NCBI GenBank assembly: GCA_934757865.1
Contig: CAKVLS010000002.1
Location: 1-64,000 of the forward strand
DNA: 64,000 nucleotides
Origin: an uncultured Clostridia bacterium
GTDB lineage: Bacteria; Bacillota; Clostridia; Christensenellales; UBA1242
Direction of reading: 5' to 3'
Below the pieces are notes generated by a model, which saw nothing but the letters and a program-made list of their open reading frames with translations, did not search any database and had not been told where the DNA came from. The translations under genes were made by a program, and so were the position numbers. This document shows, piece by piece, positions 8,846 through 17,637 of this stretch. Positions within the stretch are counted from its first letter, which is position 1. Each line of letters starts with the position of its first letter.

Positions 8846-8875
8846 TTGCAAAATATAATTGTTTGATGGTATAAT
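8846..8875 (+). promoter_or_regulatory. Promoter of the tyrosine recombinase gene (leaderless)
   Basis: TTGCAA (8846-8851), 18-base spacer, TATAAT (8870-8875), then only six bases to the ATG at 8882. Transcription should begin at or next to the A of the start codon, so the mRNA would lack a Shine-Dalgarno sequence; none is visible. Confidence 0.6.
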
Positions 8876-8881
8876 AAAAGC

Positions 8882-9934
8882 ATGGAAAATACAGGAAATT
8901 ATTTTGTAGATAGAAATAATCAAAACACCCTAAAGCTAAGGGAGCTCGAAAGACAGCTGCCTAGTTTTTGTACCGATTATTTTATCGGCGTTGAGAGTCG
9001 TACAACTCCACTTACTAGACTAAACTACGCCCTAGATGCCAAAATATTTTTTGAATATTTAGTTAACGAAGTTCCTGAGTTTATGGGTAGAAGTGTCACA
9101 AGCCTAACATACGCAGACCTAAACAAAGTCACTGCCCAAACACTAGAAAGATATCTAAACTACCTAAACTACTACAAGCATGACGGCAAAACTTTAGTCA
9201 ATAACGAAAGAGCCAAAGCTCGCAAACTTTCGGCTATTAGGTCAATGTTAAAGTACTTTTTCAAAAAGGAAAAGATTGATGCTAATATCGCCGACAAGAT
9301 TGAGATGCCTAAACTTCACGACAAAGAGATAGTAAGGCTTGAAGTTGACGAGGTTGTCAAACTAATAAATCAAGCCGAGAACCCTGACCTACTAACAAAA
9401 AATCAGCAATCATTTAATAAACACACAAAAGTTCGTGACATTGCTATTTTGACACTTTTTCTTGGCACCGGCATAAGAATTAGCGAGCTTGTGGGCATCA
9501 ATACCGAAGACATAGACTTTAATATCAATGGCTTCAAAATTACTCGAAAAGGTGGTAACCAAGTAGTATTATATTTTTCGGACGAAGTTCGCAAAGCCCT
9601 ACTTGACTACATAATCGAAAAGCAAAATAACAAAAAAATACCAAAAGACGAAAAAGCTATGTTTTTGTCTTTGCAAAACAAAAGAATTGGCGTAAGGGCT
9701 GTAGAAAAATTAGTTAAAAAATATAGCTCAGTCGTTACTCCACTTAAAAAGATTACCCCTCACAAACTAAGAAGTACTTACGGTACTAACCTGTATAGAG
9801 AAACACAAGATATCTATATAGTTGCTGATGTTTTGGGGCACAAAGATGTTAACACTACCAAAAAGCACTATGCTGCTATCTCAGAAGATGCAAGAAGATC
9901 TGTTGCTAATGTAGTAAAATTAAGAGAAGAATAA
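8882..9934 (+). CDS. Tyrosine recombinase (XerC/XerD family)
   Basis: A 350-residue site-specific recombinase. Residues about 25-140 form the SAM-like core-binding domain; the catalytic domain carries the first Arg in GTGIRISELVG (about residue 198), HKLR (His about 293, Arg about 296), the LGHKDVNTTKKHY block (His about 320) and the nucleophile Tyr in KHYAAIS. All catalytic residues appear present. It is some 50 residues longer than typical XerC or XerD, mainly in an inserted EKQNNKKIPKDEK segment and at the N-terminus. It lies 60 bases before lexA. No integrase-linked element or attachment site is visible, so a housekeeping dimer-resolution role is more likely than a mobile one, though a dif site is not in the window. 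Confidence 0.85.
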   Translation: MENTGNYFVDRNNQNTLKLRELERQLPSFCTDYFIGVESRTTPLTRLNYALDAKIFFEYLVNEVPEFMGRSVTSLTYADLNKVTAQTLERYLNYLNYYKHDGKTLVNNERAKARKLSAIRSMLKYFFKKEKIDANIADKIEMPKLHDKEIVRLEVDEVVKLINQAENPDLLTKNQQSFNKHTKVRDIAILTLFLGTGIRISELVGINTEDIDFNINGFKITRKGGNQVVLYFSDEVRKALLDYIIEKQNNKKIPKDEKAMFLSLQNKRIGVRAVEKLVKKYSSVVTPLKKITPHKLRSTYGTNLYRETQDIYIVADVLGHKDVNTTKKHYAAISEDARRSVANVVKLREE

Positions 9935-9937
9935 CTA

Positions 9938-9949
9938 GAACAAATGTTT
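9938..9949. promoter_or_regulatory. LexA box
   Basis: GAACAAATGTTT fits the Gram-positive SOS box GAAC-N4-GTTY and overlaps the first two bases of the lexA -35 element, so LexA would repress its own promoter. Confidence 0.75.
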
Positions 9950-9976
9950 GACATAATATAAAAACTGTGTTATTAT
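9948..9976 (+). promoter_or_regulatory. lexA promoter
   Basis: TTGACA (9948-9953), 17-base spacer, TATTAT (9971-9976). The -35 hexamer overlaps the LexA box. The leader then carries AGGAG before the ATG. Confidence 0.8.
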
Positions 9977-9994
9977 AAGCATAGGAGAAATATT

Positions 9995-10597
9995 ATGGGT
10001 AATCTAGACAAGACTTTGGACAAACTATATGATTGTATCAAAGACTATTTTGAAAAAAATAATTACCAACCAACTATTAGGGAACTATGCGATATGATGG
10101 GCGTTAGATCGCCTTCGACAGTTTTTTATTATTTGGAGAAGTTAGAGGCTCAAGGCCGAATCAAAAAATCAAATAACAAAAGCCGTGCTATTGAGCTCGT
10201 TGAGCACAAGAGCTCTAGTCAAAAGATGACTAAGATACCTCTTATAGGCGATGTCGCAGCCGGCACACCAATACTTGCGTTTGAAAACTATGAAGATATG
10301 TATGAGTTGTCTGACAATCTTTTTAATAGCTCTAACCTATTTATGCTAACTATCAAAGGCTCAAGTATGATAAAAGCCGGCATATTTGATGGCGACAAAG
10401 TCGTAGTCAATAAGCAATCAAATGCAACTAATGGCGAGATAGTTGTAGCTATGATTAACGGTAGCGCTACCGTAAAAAGATACTACAAAGAAGCCGACAC
10501 TATAAGACTTCAACCCGAAAATGACGCCATGCAACCTATCTACTCAAAAGATGTTGTTATCCTTGGCAAAGTCGTTGGTCTTATAAGAAAAATGTAG
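9995..10597 (+). CDS. lexA: SOS repressor LexA
   Basis: A 200-residue repressor-protease. Residues 1-70 form a winged helix (PTIRELCDMMGVRSPSTVFYY is the recognition region). The autocleavage site is Ala89-Gly90 in DVAAGTP. The peptidase S24 domain has the nucleophile Ser124 in KGSSM and the general-base Lys161 in ATVKRYY. RecA filaments trigger self-cleavage after DNA damage, which derepresses repair genes. Negative autoregulation is visible as a LexA box over the -35 element. Length is normal for Firmicutes. Confidence 0.96.
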   Translation: MGNLDKTLDKLYDCIKDYFEKNNYQPTIRELCDMMGVRSPSTVFYYLEKLEAQGRIKKSNNKSRAIELVEHKSSSQKMTKIPLIGDVAAGTPILAFENYEDMYELSDNLFNSSNLFMLTIKGSSMIKAGIFDGDKVVVNKQSNATNGEIVVAMINGSATVKRYYKEADTIRLQPENDAMQPIYSKDVVILGKVVGLIRKM

Positions 10598-10604
10598 TTA
10601 AATA

Positions 10605-10615
10605 TTGCATAGTAT
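10605..10615 (+). repeat. TTGCATAGTA repeat, copy 3
   Basis: Here the motif is part of a near-perfect palindrome, TTGCATA-GTA-TTATGCAA, eight bases after the lexA stop codon. Confidence 0.55.
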
Positions 10616-10676
10616 TATGCAAAAAAGTTCCCTATTTATGCGGCATATAGCATATTTTGAGCAAAACGCACAAAGT

Positions 10677-10687
10677 TTGCATAGTAC
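10677..10687 (+). repeat. TTGCATAGTAC repeat, copy 4
   Basis: Exact copy between lexA and the bidirectional terminator, 62 bases after copy 3. Confidence 0.6.
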
Positions 10688-10732
10688 TAATAATTTTTAA
10701 TAAAATAAACACCTTATTGATATAAAAATGCA

Positions 10733-10771
10733 ATAAAAAAAAAGCAGCTAAAAGTAGCTGCTCTTTTTTTT
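10733..10771. terminator. Bidirectional terminator between lexA and miaA
   Basis: Stem AGCAGCTA/TAGCTGCT with an A-run on one side and a T-run on the other, between the convergent lexA and miaA genes. Confidence 0.88.
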
Positions 10772-10789
10772 GTACTTATTTTTATGCAT

Positions 10790-11707
10790 TTATTTAGTCA
10801 AAAAGTCTTTTGACATATCAAATATTTTTTGTTTATCAGTCATTGGATTAACCCAGACTGCATTGTCAAAACTTCTAAAATATGTTAGCTGTCTCTTGGC
10901 GTAATGACGAGTGGCTGTAGCGAGATCGTCTATAACTTCGCTTACAAGTTTTTCGCCTTTTATAAACGGGAAGAACTCTTTATACCCTATCGCTTGCAAA
11001 CATTGTGCGTTAGGGTTAAGGTTCTCAGCGTAGACTTTTCTCGCCTCATCTAGTCCACCACTCTCTACCATAAGGTTAACTCTTCTATTGATTCTATCAT
11101 ATAGGACCTCTCTTGGTAGGTCTAGGACAAACATCAAATAATCATACTCGGGCTTGATATTTTCGTCCTTTTGACTAGATTTAGGAATGCCTGTTTCATC
11201 ATATATTTCAAGCGCTCTTATTACCCTTTTTGTGTTATTAGGGTGTATCTCGCTAGCACTTATTGGGTCAACTTTTTCCAAAAGTTTATGTAAAGCCTCA
11301 GCGCCATTTTTATTTAGATAGTCTGCATATTTAGCTCTTATCTCGTCATTTTTTGTGCTATTGCCGTATGATTGTCTAAATAGTAGCGACTTAATATACA
11401 TACCAGTGCCGCCAACGATTATTGGTGTCTTACCACGAGCTACTATATCATCTATAGCTTTGCTAGCCATATCTACATAGTCGGTTACGCTAAACTCATC
11501 ATGAGGTGTGACAACATCTATCATATGATGCACAGCTCTTTGCTTTTCGTCATCAGTTGCTTTTGCAGTGTTGATATCAAGGCCTTTGTAGATTTGCATA
11601 GAGTCGGCAGAAACTATCTCTCCGTTAAACTTTTCTGCAAGTTCGATACCTACGCCCGTTTTGCCACTTGCAGTAGGACCTGTAACTATTATAACTTTCG
11701 TTTTCAT
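10790..11707 (-). CDS. miaA: tRNA dimethylallyltransferase
   Basis: A 305-residue enzyme that transfers a dimethylallyl group to N6 of adenosine 37 in tRNAs reading U-starting codons; MiaB, encoded three genes upstream in the same operon, then adds the methylthio group. The P-loop GPTASGKTGVG is at residues 9-19, followed by DSMQIYKGLDI and the GGTGMY motif. The start codon shares one base with the mutL stop (TAATG), which indicates translational coupling. It is the last gene of the miaB-mutS-mutL-miaA operon. Confidence 0.97.
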   Translation of the reverse strand: MKTKVIIVTGPTASGKTGVGIELAEKFNGEIVSADSMQIYKGLDINTAKATDDEKQRAVHHMIDVVTPHDEFSVTDYVDMASKAIDDIVARGKTPIIVGGTGMYIKSLLFRQSYGNSTKNDEIRAKYADYLNKNGAEALHKLLEKVDPISASEIHPNNTKRVIRALEIYDETGIPKSSQKDENIKPEYDYLMFVLDLPREVLYDRINRRVNLMVESGGLDEARKVYAENLNPNAQCLQAIGYKEFFPFIKGEKLVSEVIDDLATATRHYAKRQLTYFRSFDNAVWVNPMTDKQKIFDMSKDFLTK

Positions 11708-13632
11708 TACAAAATCCTCTTAAACCATTTGTCTATATCTGTTCTATTAAACTTAACAGCTATTGGTCTACCATGTGGACACAAAAGAGTTGTCTTGTTA
11801 TCAATAATCTTTTGCATTAACTCGTCTATCTCGAGTTTATTCAAATCCATACCAGCTTTTACAGCGGCTTTACATGCCTTAGTTGCTAGGTAATGTTTAG
11901 TATTTTGATTGGTCTTAGATACTTTGTTTAAGTCTTTTAGAGCGTCTTCAAAGTACTCTTTTAGATTGATATTTTGAAGCAAGCTTGGTATTGACGAAAC
12001 TTTGAAAGTATTAGCGCCAAACTCGTCAATCTCAAATCCCAAATCCTTAAATGTATCTAGATTGTCAAGCACAAGATTTGTTTCTAATGGATTGGTCAAA
12101 AAAGTATATGGCACAAGAAGTGCTTGGCTAATAATCTTCTTCTCCTCATAACTCTTGGTAAACTTATCAAACAAAAGTCTCTCATGTGCTGCGTGTTGGT
12201 CTATGAAGAATACTTCGTCATTTTTTTCAATTATCAAATAAGTGTTGAAAACTTTACCAACATATTTGTTTTCGATTGATTTATCAAAGAAAATCTCTTG
12301 TTGCTTTGTGTCAGCTGGAGTTTCTGTCTGCTCGCTAGAAACTTTGACCATAGTATCATAATAAATACCGCTATCACTTCTAAGCTCATTGATTGGACTT
12401 AAGCTTTCGCCAAAACTCTTGCTATTATAAACAGTTGCATTTTTCATAGCATTTATAGCGTTGTTTGATGTGATTTGCTCATCAGTTTCTTTGTCTTCAC
12501 GAGTTAAAGGTTTTAGCTCTACATTTGTTTGTTCCCTTGAGCCAAAGCTAAATCCTGTAACCTTAGGAAGGTCGCTTGCAGGAGCAAATGTTTTGTTTAT
12601 ATCATTAACGCTCTCTTGTACAATTCCGCTTCCGTCAAAAGTTTCATTTGAGCACAAAAGTGCTTGCGCAACAGCGTTGTTAACTATACCAAAAATTCTA
12701 TTGGTATTTTGGAATCTAACATCAAGTTTGTTAGGGTGAACATTAACATCGACATCGCTAAAAGGCATATCAAGATGCAAAACAAAAAATGGGAATTTGC
12801 CTTTCATCATATAGTTTTCAAAAGCGTTATAAACGGCTGTTGAAACTAAACTATTAACAACATATCTTCCATTAATGATTAGTGTTTGGTATGTCTTGTT
12901 AGGTTTTACATACAAAGGCTTACCTACAAAACCTGTAAGCTTAATATCGCTAGATTCATAATTGATTTCAATTAAATTATTAACGGCTTCTTTGCCATAT
13001 ACTACAAAAATGCCTTCTGTAAGGTCAAGTCCTTGTGTTTGATAAATAGTCTTGCCATCACAAATGTACTTAAACGAAATGTGAGGATTAGCCAAAATAA
13101 ATCTTGCGATTAGGTTAGTTATTTGCCCCTCTTCTACTCTGTCGCTCTTAAGGAATTTAGCCCTAACAGGGGTGTTATAAAATAGGTCATTTACAGTTAT
13201 AAATGTGCCATCTGGACAACCTGCTTCGTGAGGTAAATTGATTTTTCCGCCCTCAGCAAAAATCTCTCCGCCGATGTTTGCATCTTTTCTCTTAGACAAA
13301 ATAGTAGTCCTAGATACTGACGCAATAGAAGCCAAAGCCTCGCCTCTAAAGCCTAGAGTTGCGATGTTGTTTAGGTCATCAAGACAAGAGATTTTGCTTG
13401 TTGCGTGTGGCAAAAACGCCTTATTTAGGTCGTCATACGCAATGCCATCGCCATCATCACTGACTTTGATAGACTTTGTTCCGCCACATGTTATCTCTAT
13501 AACAATATGCTTTGCGTTAGCATCTAAACTATTTTCTACAAGCTCTTTTACAATAGATGCTGGTCTCTCAACAACCTCGCCAGCGGCGATTCTGTTGTAT
13601 ATTGAGCTATCTAAAACATTTATCTTTGACAT
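11707..13632 (-). CDS. mutL: DNA mismatch repair protein MutL
   Basis: A 641-residue repair protein. I start it at the ATG with AAGGAG upstream; an ATG 14 codons earlier lies inside mutS and has no binding site. The N-terminal GHKL ATPase has NRIAAGEVVERP, DDGDGI, ATSKI and GFRGEALASIASV. The C-terminal domain has the nicking-endonuclease motifs DQHAAHERLLFDKF and CPHGRP, as expected in bacteria without MutH, so this MutL should cut the new strand after MutS recognises a mismatch. It begins one base after the mutS stop and overlaps miaA by one base. Confidence 0.97.
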   Translation of the reverse strand: MSKINVLDSSIYNRIAAGEVVERPASIVKELVENSLDANAKHIVIEITCGGTKSIKVSDDGDGIAYDDLNKAFLPHATSKISCLDDLNNIATLGFRGEALASIASVSRTTILSKRKDANIGGEIFAEGGKINLPHEAGCPDGTFITVNDLFYNTPVRAKFLKSDRVEEGQITNLIARFILANPHISFKYICDGKTIYQTQGLDLTEGIFVVYGKEAVNNLIEINYESSDIKLTGFVGKPLYVKPNKTYQTLIINGRYVVNSLVSTAVYNAFENYMMKGKFPFFVLHLDMPFSDVDVNVHPNKLDVRFQNTNRIFGIVNNAVAQALLCSNETFDGSGIVQESVNDINKTFAPASDLPKVTGFSFGSREQTNVELKPLTREDKETDEQITSNNAINAMKNATVYNSKSFGESLSPINELRSDSGIYYDTMVKVSSEQTETPADTKQQEIFFDKSIENKYVGKVFNTYLIIEKNDEVFFIDQHAAHERLLFDKFTKSYEEKKIISQALLVPYTFLTNPLETNLVLDNLDTFKDLGFEIDEFGANTFKVSSIPSLLQNINLKEYFEDALKDLNKVSKTNQNTKHYLATKACKAAVKAGMDLNKLEIDELMQKIIDNKTTLLCPHGRPIAVKFNRTDIDKWFKRIL

Positions 13633-13633
13633 A

Positions 13634-16213
13634 TTACTCCTTTGATTTATTAACAAGCTCGTTAAGTAGTTCAAATGCTACCATTGGCGAAATCTTGTTC
13701 ATGTCGATAGTCTTTAATTTTGCAACTATCTCATTTTCGATTAAATTAGAATATTGAGTGTTGTCACTAATATTTAATTTTGACTCGCTAAGCTCTTTCT
13801 CTTCTAGTGAGTGCAGAATTTCTTTTGCTCTTGCAATAACATCTTTGTTAATGCCAGCAAGTCCCGCAACCTCAATACCAAAACTCTTATTTGCTCCGCC
13901 CTTAACAATCTTACGCAAGAATATGATTGAATTATTATATTCTTTGACAGAGATGCGGTAGTTCTTTACGCCGTCAAGTTGACCTTCTAGTTCTGTCATC
14001 TCGTGGTAGTGAGTAGCAAATAAAGTCTTAGCTCTAATGTATTTGGTTATGTACTCAAGCACTGCCCATGCGATACTTAGTCCGTCAAATGTAGATGTAC
14101 CTCTACCGACCTCGTCTAGTATCAAAAGGCTGTTAGCTGTTGCATTGTTAATAATATTAGCAACTTCGACCATCTCTACCATAAAGGTACTTTGACCATA
14201 GGCAAGGTCGTCAGAAGCGCCTATTCTTGTAAATATTCTGTCAGTAAGAGCTATCTCAGCAGAGCTTGCTGGTACAAAACTACCAATATGTGCAAGCAAA
14301 GTTATAATAGCTACTTGACGCATATATGTACTCTTACCAGCCATGTTAGGACCAGTGATAATCATTGTTCTATTTTCGCCAGTGTCAAGTAGTGTATCAT
14401 TAGGAACAAATTGTTCATCTTTCAAAAGTGCCTCAACTACTGGATGACGGCCATCTTTTATATTGATAACTTTGACTTTTGAGTTAATAACTGGCTTAGT
14501 ATAGTTATATTTGATAGCCACATTAGCTAGCGAACATAGGCAGTCAAGCGATGCAATGTTTTCGGCAACTGTTTGGATATATGGGACTATAGTTTGCATA
14601 TATTCTTTGACTTGACTGTATATCTTTTGTTCAAGTTTTAGAGCAAGGTCGCCAGCGTTAAGAATCTTATCTTCTAGCTCCTTCAACTCTTCTGTTATAT
14701 ATCTTTCGTTATTTGCGATGGTTTGGCGTCTTTGATATCTAAAAGGCACTAGTGATTGTTGAGACTTGTTAACCTCGATATAGTAACCAAAGACTCTATT
14801 ATAACCTATCTTCAAGTTTTTGATGCCGGTAGCTTCTCTCTCGGTTTCTTCTAATTTGTTTAGCCAAGTTTGAGCATCAGTAGATACTGATCTATAATCA
14901 TCAAGTTCTTTGTTAAAACCTGATTTAATAAATCCGCCAGCTGACAAAATAGCTGGGCTATCTTCACTAATAACTGACTCCAAAAATTCTGTAAGCTCAG
15001 TTATTTTTGATGTGTTCTTAAAAAGATTTGCAAGCTTTGGAGCTTTTAGATTTTGGACATAATTTACAAGCTCTGGGACATATTTTAGAGAGTTTTTTAG
15101 GCTCAAACAATCTCTTGGCATAATGCTGCCGTATGAGATTTTGCCCGCGAGTCTCTCAATATCTGATATGCGATTAAGAGTTGTAGTTATATCATTAAGC
15201 AAAATAGGATTGCCTATTAGCTCTTCTACAGCATTAAGTCTGCCGTTTATCTCTATCTCATCTTTTAGTGGGTTAAGCACCCAGTTACGCATAAGTCTTG
15301 CGCCCATGCTAGACTTAGTGTTGTCCAAAAGCCATAGAAGTGAACCTCTTTTCTTTTGGTCTCTTATTGTTTCTATAATTTCTAGATTTCTGCATGTAGC
15401 AATGTCTAGATATAGGTAGTCACTGTTTTTCTCTGTTATTATTCTGTTAATATGCTTTAGACTACGCTTTTGGGTATCCAAAAGGTATTTGATAAGAGCG
15501 CCACTTGCACAAATTGCATTGTCCATTTTACCAAAGTCAAAACCGTTAACAGTCGAAAAACCAAACTGCGACTTTAATGTTTCTAGAGCGTTTTTATACT
15601 CGTATTCATAGTCAAGATAAACGCTAAATTTTGGCATAGTATTAAGTTTTACGCAAGCAAGGTCACCAGCAAATTGAACCATATCAGAGTTACAAATAAT
15701 CTCCGCAGGTCTTACTCTTACTAGCATATCATTAAGGTTAGACATTGCGTCATCATCAAACTCGCTTATCTTAAACTCGCCTGTTGTCAAATCGCAGTAA
15801 GCTATACCAATTGCGTTTTTATTTTTATAAACGGAAACAATATAGTTGTTCTTTTTGTCATCAAGCATATCTCCGTCCATAACTGTACCAGAAGTTATTA
15901 CCCTCACTACATCACGCTCAACCATTTTGCTCTTTTGAGGCTCAGTTAGTTGCTCATAGATTGCAACTTTGTAGCCGTTAGCAATTAGTTTTGCGATATA
16001 TCCGTCCACTGCATGGTAAGGAACACCACACATAGGAGCACGCTCTTCTAGTCCGCAAGCCCTACCTGTCAAAGTAAGGTCAAGGACTTTTGAGCATATT
16101 TCTGCATCTTCAAAGAACATTTCATAAAAGTCGCCCAATCTTGTCATCAAGATAGTGTCTTTATATTGCTCCTTTACCTGCATATATTGTTGCATCATTG
16201 GTGATAATGCCAT
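13634..16213 (-). CDS. mutS: DNA mismatch repair protein MutS
   Basis: An 859-residue mismatch sensor. Near the N-terminus GDFYEMFFEDA holds the Phe-x-Glu pair that wedges into the mismatch. The ATPase has Walker A GPNMAGKSTYMRQV (about 620), Walker B LLILDEVGRGTSTFDGLS and the ATHYHEMTEL switch. All MutS1 domains are present and the length matches the family. It follows miaB by 16 bases and precedes mutL by one base. Confidence 0.98.
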   Translation of the reverse strand: MALSPMMQQYMQVKEQYKDTILMTRLGDFYEMFFEDAEICSKVLDLTLTGRACGLEERAPMCGVPYHAVDGYIAKLIANGYKVAIYEQLTEPQKSKMVERDVVRVITSGTVMDGDMLDDKKNNYIVSVYKNKNAIGIAYCDLTTGEFKISEFDDDAMSNLNDMLVRVRPAEIICNSDMVQFAGDLACVKLNTMPKFSVYLDYEYEYKNALETLKSQFGFSTVNGFDFGKMDNAICASGALIKYLLDTQKRSLKHINRIITEKNSDYLYLDIATCRNLEIIETIRDQKKRGSLLWLLDNTKSSMGARLMRNWVLNPLKDEIEINGRLNAVEELIGNPILLNDITTTLNRISDIERLAGKISYGSIMPRDCLSLKNSLKYVPELVNYVQNLKAPKLANLFKNTSKITELTEFLESVISEDSPAILSAGGFIKSGFNKELDDYRSVSTDAQTWLNKLEETEREATGIKNLKIGYNRVFGYYIEVNKSQQSLVPFRYQRRQTIANNERYITEELKELEDKILNAGDLALKLEQKIYSQVKEYMQTIVPYIQTVAENIASLDCLCSLANVAIKYNYTKPVINSKVKVINIKDGRHPVVEALLKDEQFVPNDTLLDTGENRTMIITGPNMAGKSTYMRQVAIITLLAHIGSFVPASSAEIALTDRIFTRIGASDDLAYGQSTFMVEMVEVANIINNATANSLLILDEVGRGTSTFDGLSIAWAVLEYITKYIRAKTLFATHYHEMTELEGQLDGVKNYRISVKEYNNSIIFLRKIVKGGANKSFGIEVAGLAGINKDVIARAKEILHSLEEKELSESKLNISDNTQYSNLIENEIVAKLKTIDMNKISPMVAFELLNELVNKSKE

Positions 16214-16229
16214 ATATTTTTACTTCCTT

Positions 16230-17549
16230 TTAGATTACTCTTCCGTATAATTTGTTTGACTTAAATTTGTCAATAGTTGCTTTATAAAATTCTCCGGCTT
16301 TTAGATCATCTGTTGCGTTAGTTATCTCTATAGTTTTGCCGCACTCGGTCTTACCAACAAACTTGCCTTTTTCGTTATACATAAGGACTTCAAAAGTTTT
16401 GCCAACCATAGCCTCAGTTATCTCTTTACCAATCTCTTTTGAAAGTGCCAAAAGCTTATTAACCCTTTCTCTTTTAACACTGATAGGCACTTGATTGTCC
16501 ATCTTCTCGGCTACAGTTCCACGCCTTTTTGAGTACATAAAACCAAAGATACCTGTATATCTACAATATCTAACTAAGTCCAAAGTTCCCTCAAAGTCCT
16601 CTTCTGTCTCGCCAGGGAAACCTACTATTAGGTCTGTTGTAAGGCTAACATTTGGAATAGCCTTTTTGATTTTATCAATCAAATTTTTGTAATGCTCAAC
16701 AGTATAATTTCTGTTCATTGCCTTCAAAATTTTATTAGAACCTGACTGAACTGGTAAATGTATTGCCTTAGATAACTTTGGCTCACGAGCAATAACAGCT
16801 ATTACATCATCATTTAGGTCTTTTGGGTGTGATGTCATAAATCTTAGTCTAAAGTCGCCGTCTAGCTTACATATCTCGGTAAGCAAGTTAGCAAAGGTTA
16901 CATTTTTGTCATCAATATCGTTGCCATATGAGTTAACATTTTGACCTAATAATGTGATAGTCTTGTAGCCTTCGGCTATTAGAGCTTTTACCTCAGCAAT
17001 TATGTCTTCCATCTTACGGCTTCTTTCTCTACCTCTAACATAAGGAACGATACAATATGTACAGAAGTTGTTACAGCCATACATTATGTTAACCCAGCCA
17101 TTGTACATGCTGGTACGGTATGTAGGTATATCTTCTACTATCTCACGCTCTTTTTCCCATACATCATAGACTTTTTTGTGAGTAGCCATATTTTGCTTTA
17201 GATAGTCCTCAAACATATATAAGTTGTGTGTACCAAAAACAATGTTCACAAAAGGAAACTTTTGTTTGATGTTTTCCGCAACGCCCTCTTGTTGAGACAT
17301 ACAACCGCAAACAGCAATAATTAGGTCTTTGTGTTCTTTCTTAACGCCTTTTAGAGCCCCAATATTACCATAAATTTTTTGCTCAGCACTCTCCCTTATG
17401 CAGCAGGTATTAAATACAATAACATCTGCCTTATAATCATCATCTGTCTCTTCATATCCAAGAGTTTTTAGCATACCAGCTAATTTTTCTGAATCATGGA
17501 TGTTCATTTGGCATCCATATGTGTTAATTTTATAAAACTTTCTTTCCAT
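16230..17549 (-). CDS. miaB: tRNA-2-methylthio-N6-dimethylallyladenosine synthase
   Basis: A 439-residue radical-SAM methylthiotransferase. I place the start at MERKFYKINTYGCQMN; a longer open frame upstream only adds a hydrophobic translation of promoter DNA. Domains: UPF0004 with Cys in YGCQMN, FNTCCIRESAEQK and VCGCMSQQ (auxiliary iron-sulfur cluster), the radical-SAM motif CNNFCTYCIVP, and a C-terminal TRAM domain. It modifies the product of MiaA. The -10 box TATAAT ends nine bases before the ATG and there is no Shine-Dalgarno sequence, so its mRNA is nearly leaderless. First gene of the mutS-mutL-miaA operon and divergent from the penicillin-binding protein gene. Confidence 0.96.
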   Translation of the reverse strand: MERKFYKINTYGCQMNIHDSEKLAGMLKTLGYEETDDDYKADVIVFNTCCIRESAEQKIYGNIGALKGVKKEHKDLIIAVCGCMSQQEGVAENIKQKFPFVNIVFGTHNLYMFEDYLKQNMATHKKVYDVWEKEREIVEDIPTYRTSMYNGWVNIMYGCNNFCTYCIVPYVRGRERSRKMEDIIAEVKALIAEGYKTITLLGQNVNSYGNDIDDKNVTFANLLTEICKLDGDFRLRFMTSHPKDLNDDVIAVIAREPKLSKAIHLPVQSGSNKILKAMNRNYTVEHYKNLIDKIKKAIPNVSLTTDLIVGFPGETEEDFEGTLDLVRYCRYTGIFGFMYSKRRGTVAEKMDNQVPISVKRERVNKLLALSKEIGKEITEAMVGKTFEVLMYNEKGKFVGKTECGKTIEITNATDDLKAGEFYKATIDKFKSNKLYGRVI

Positions 17550-17558
17550 AATACTTAC

Positions 17559-17587
17559 ATTATAAACAAAAATTACTTTTTTTTCAA
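17559..17587 (-). promoter_or_regulatory. miaB operon promoter (near-leaderless)
   Basis: On the minus strand TTGAAA, 17-base spacer, TATAAT; the -10 box ends nine bases before the miaB ATG. Confidence 0.65.
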
Positions 17588-17637
17588 CATAAATTATTAT
17601 ATATAATAAAAAATATTTAGTAGCAAATACTACTACT

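Noticed and set aside
8775..8881. A T-box upstream of serS
   Set aside because: The gap is only about 107 bases and lacks the TGG-x-ACCGCG element that is clear upstream of thrS.
8882..10597. A prophage or integron based on the tyrosine recombinase
   Set aside because: Both flanks are housekeeping genes (serS, lexA), and there is no cargo, attachment duplication or cassette array.
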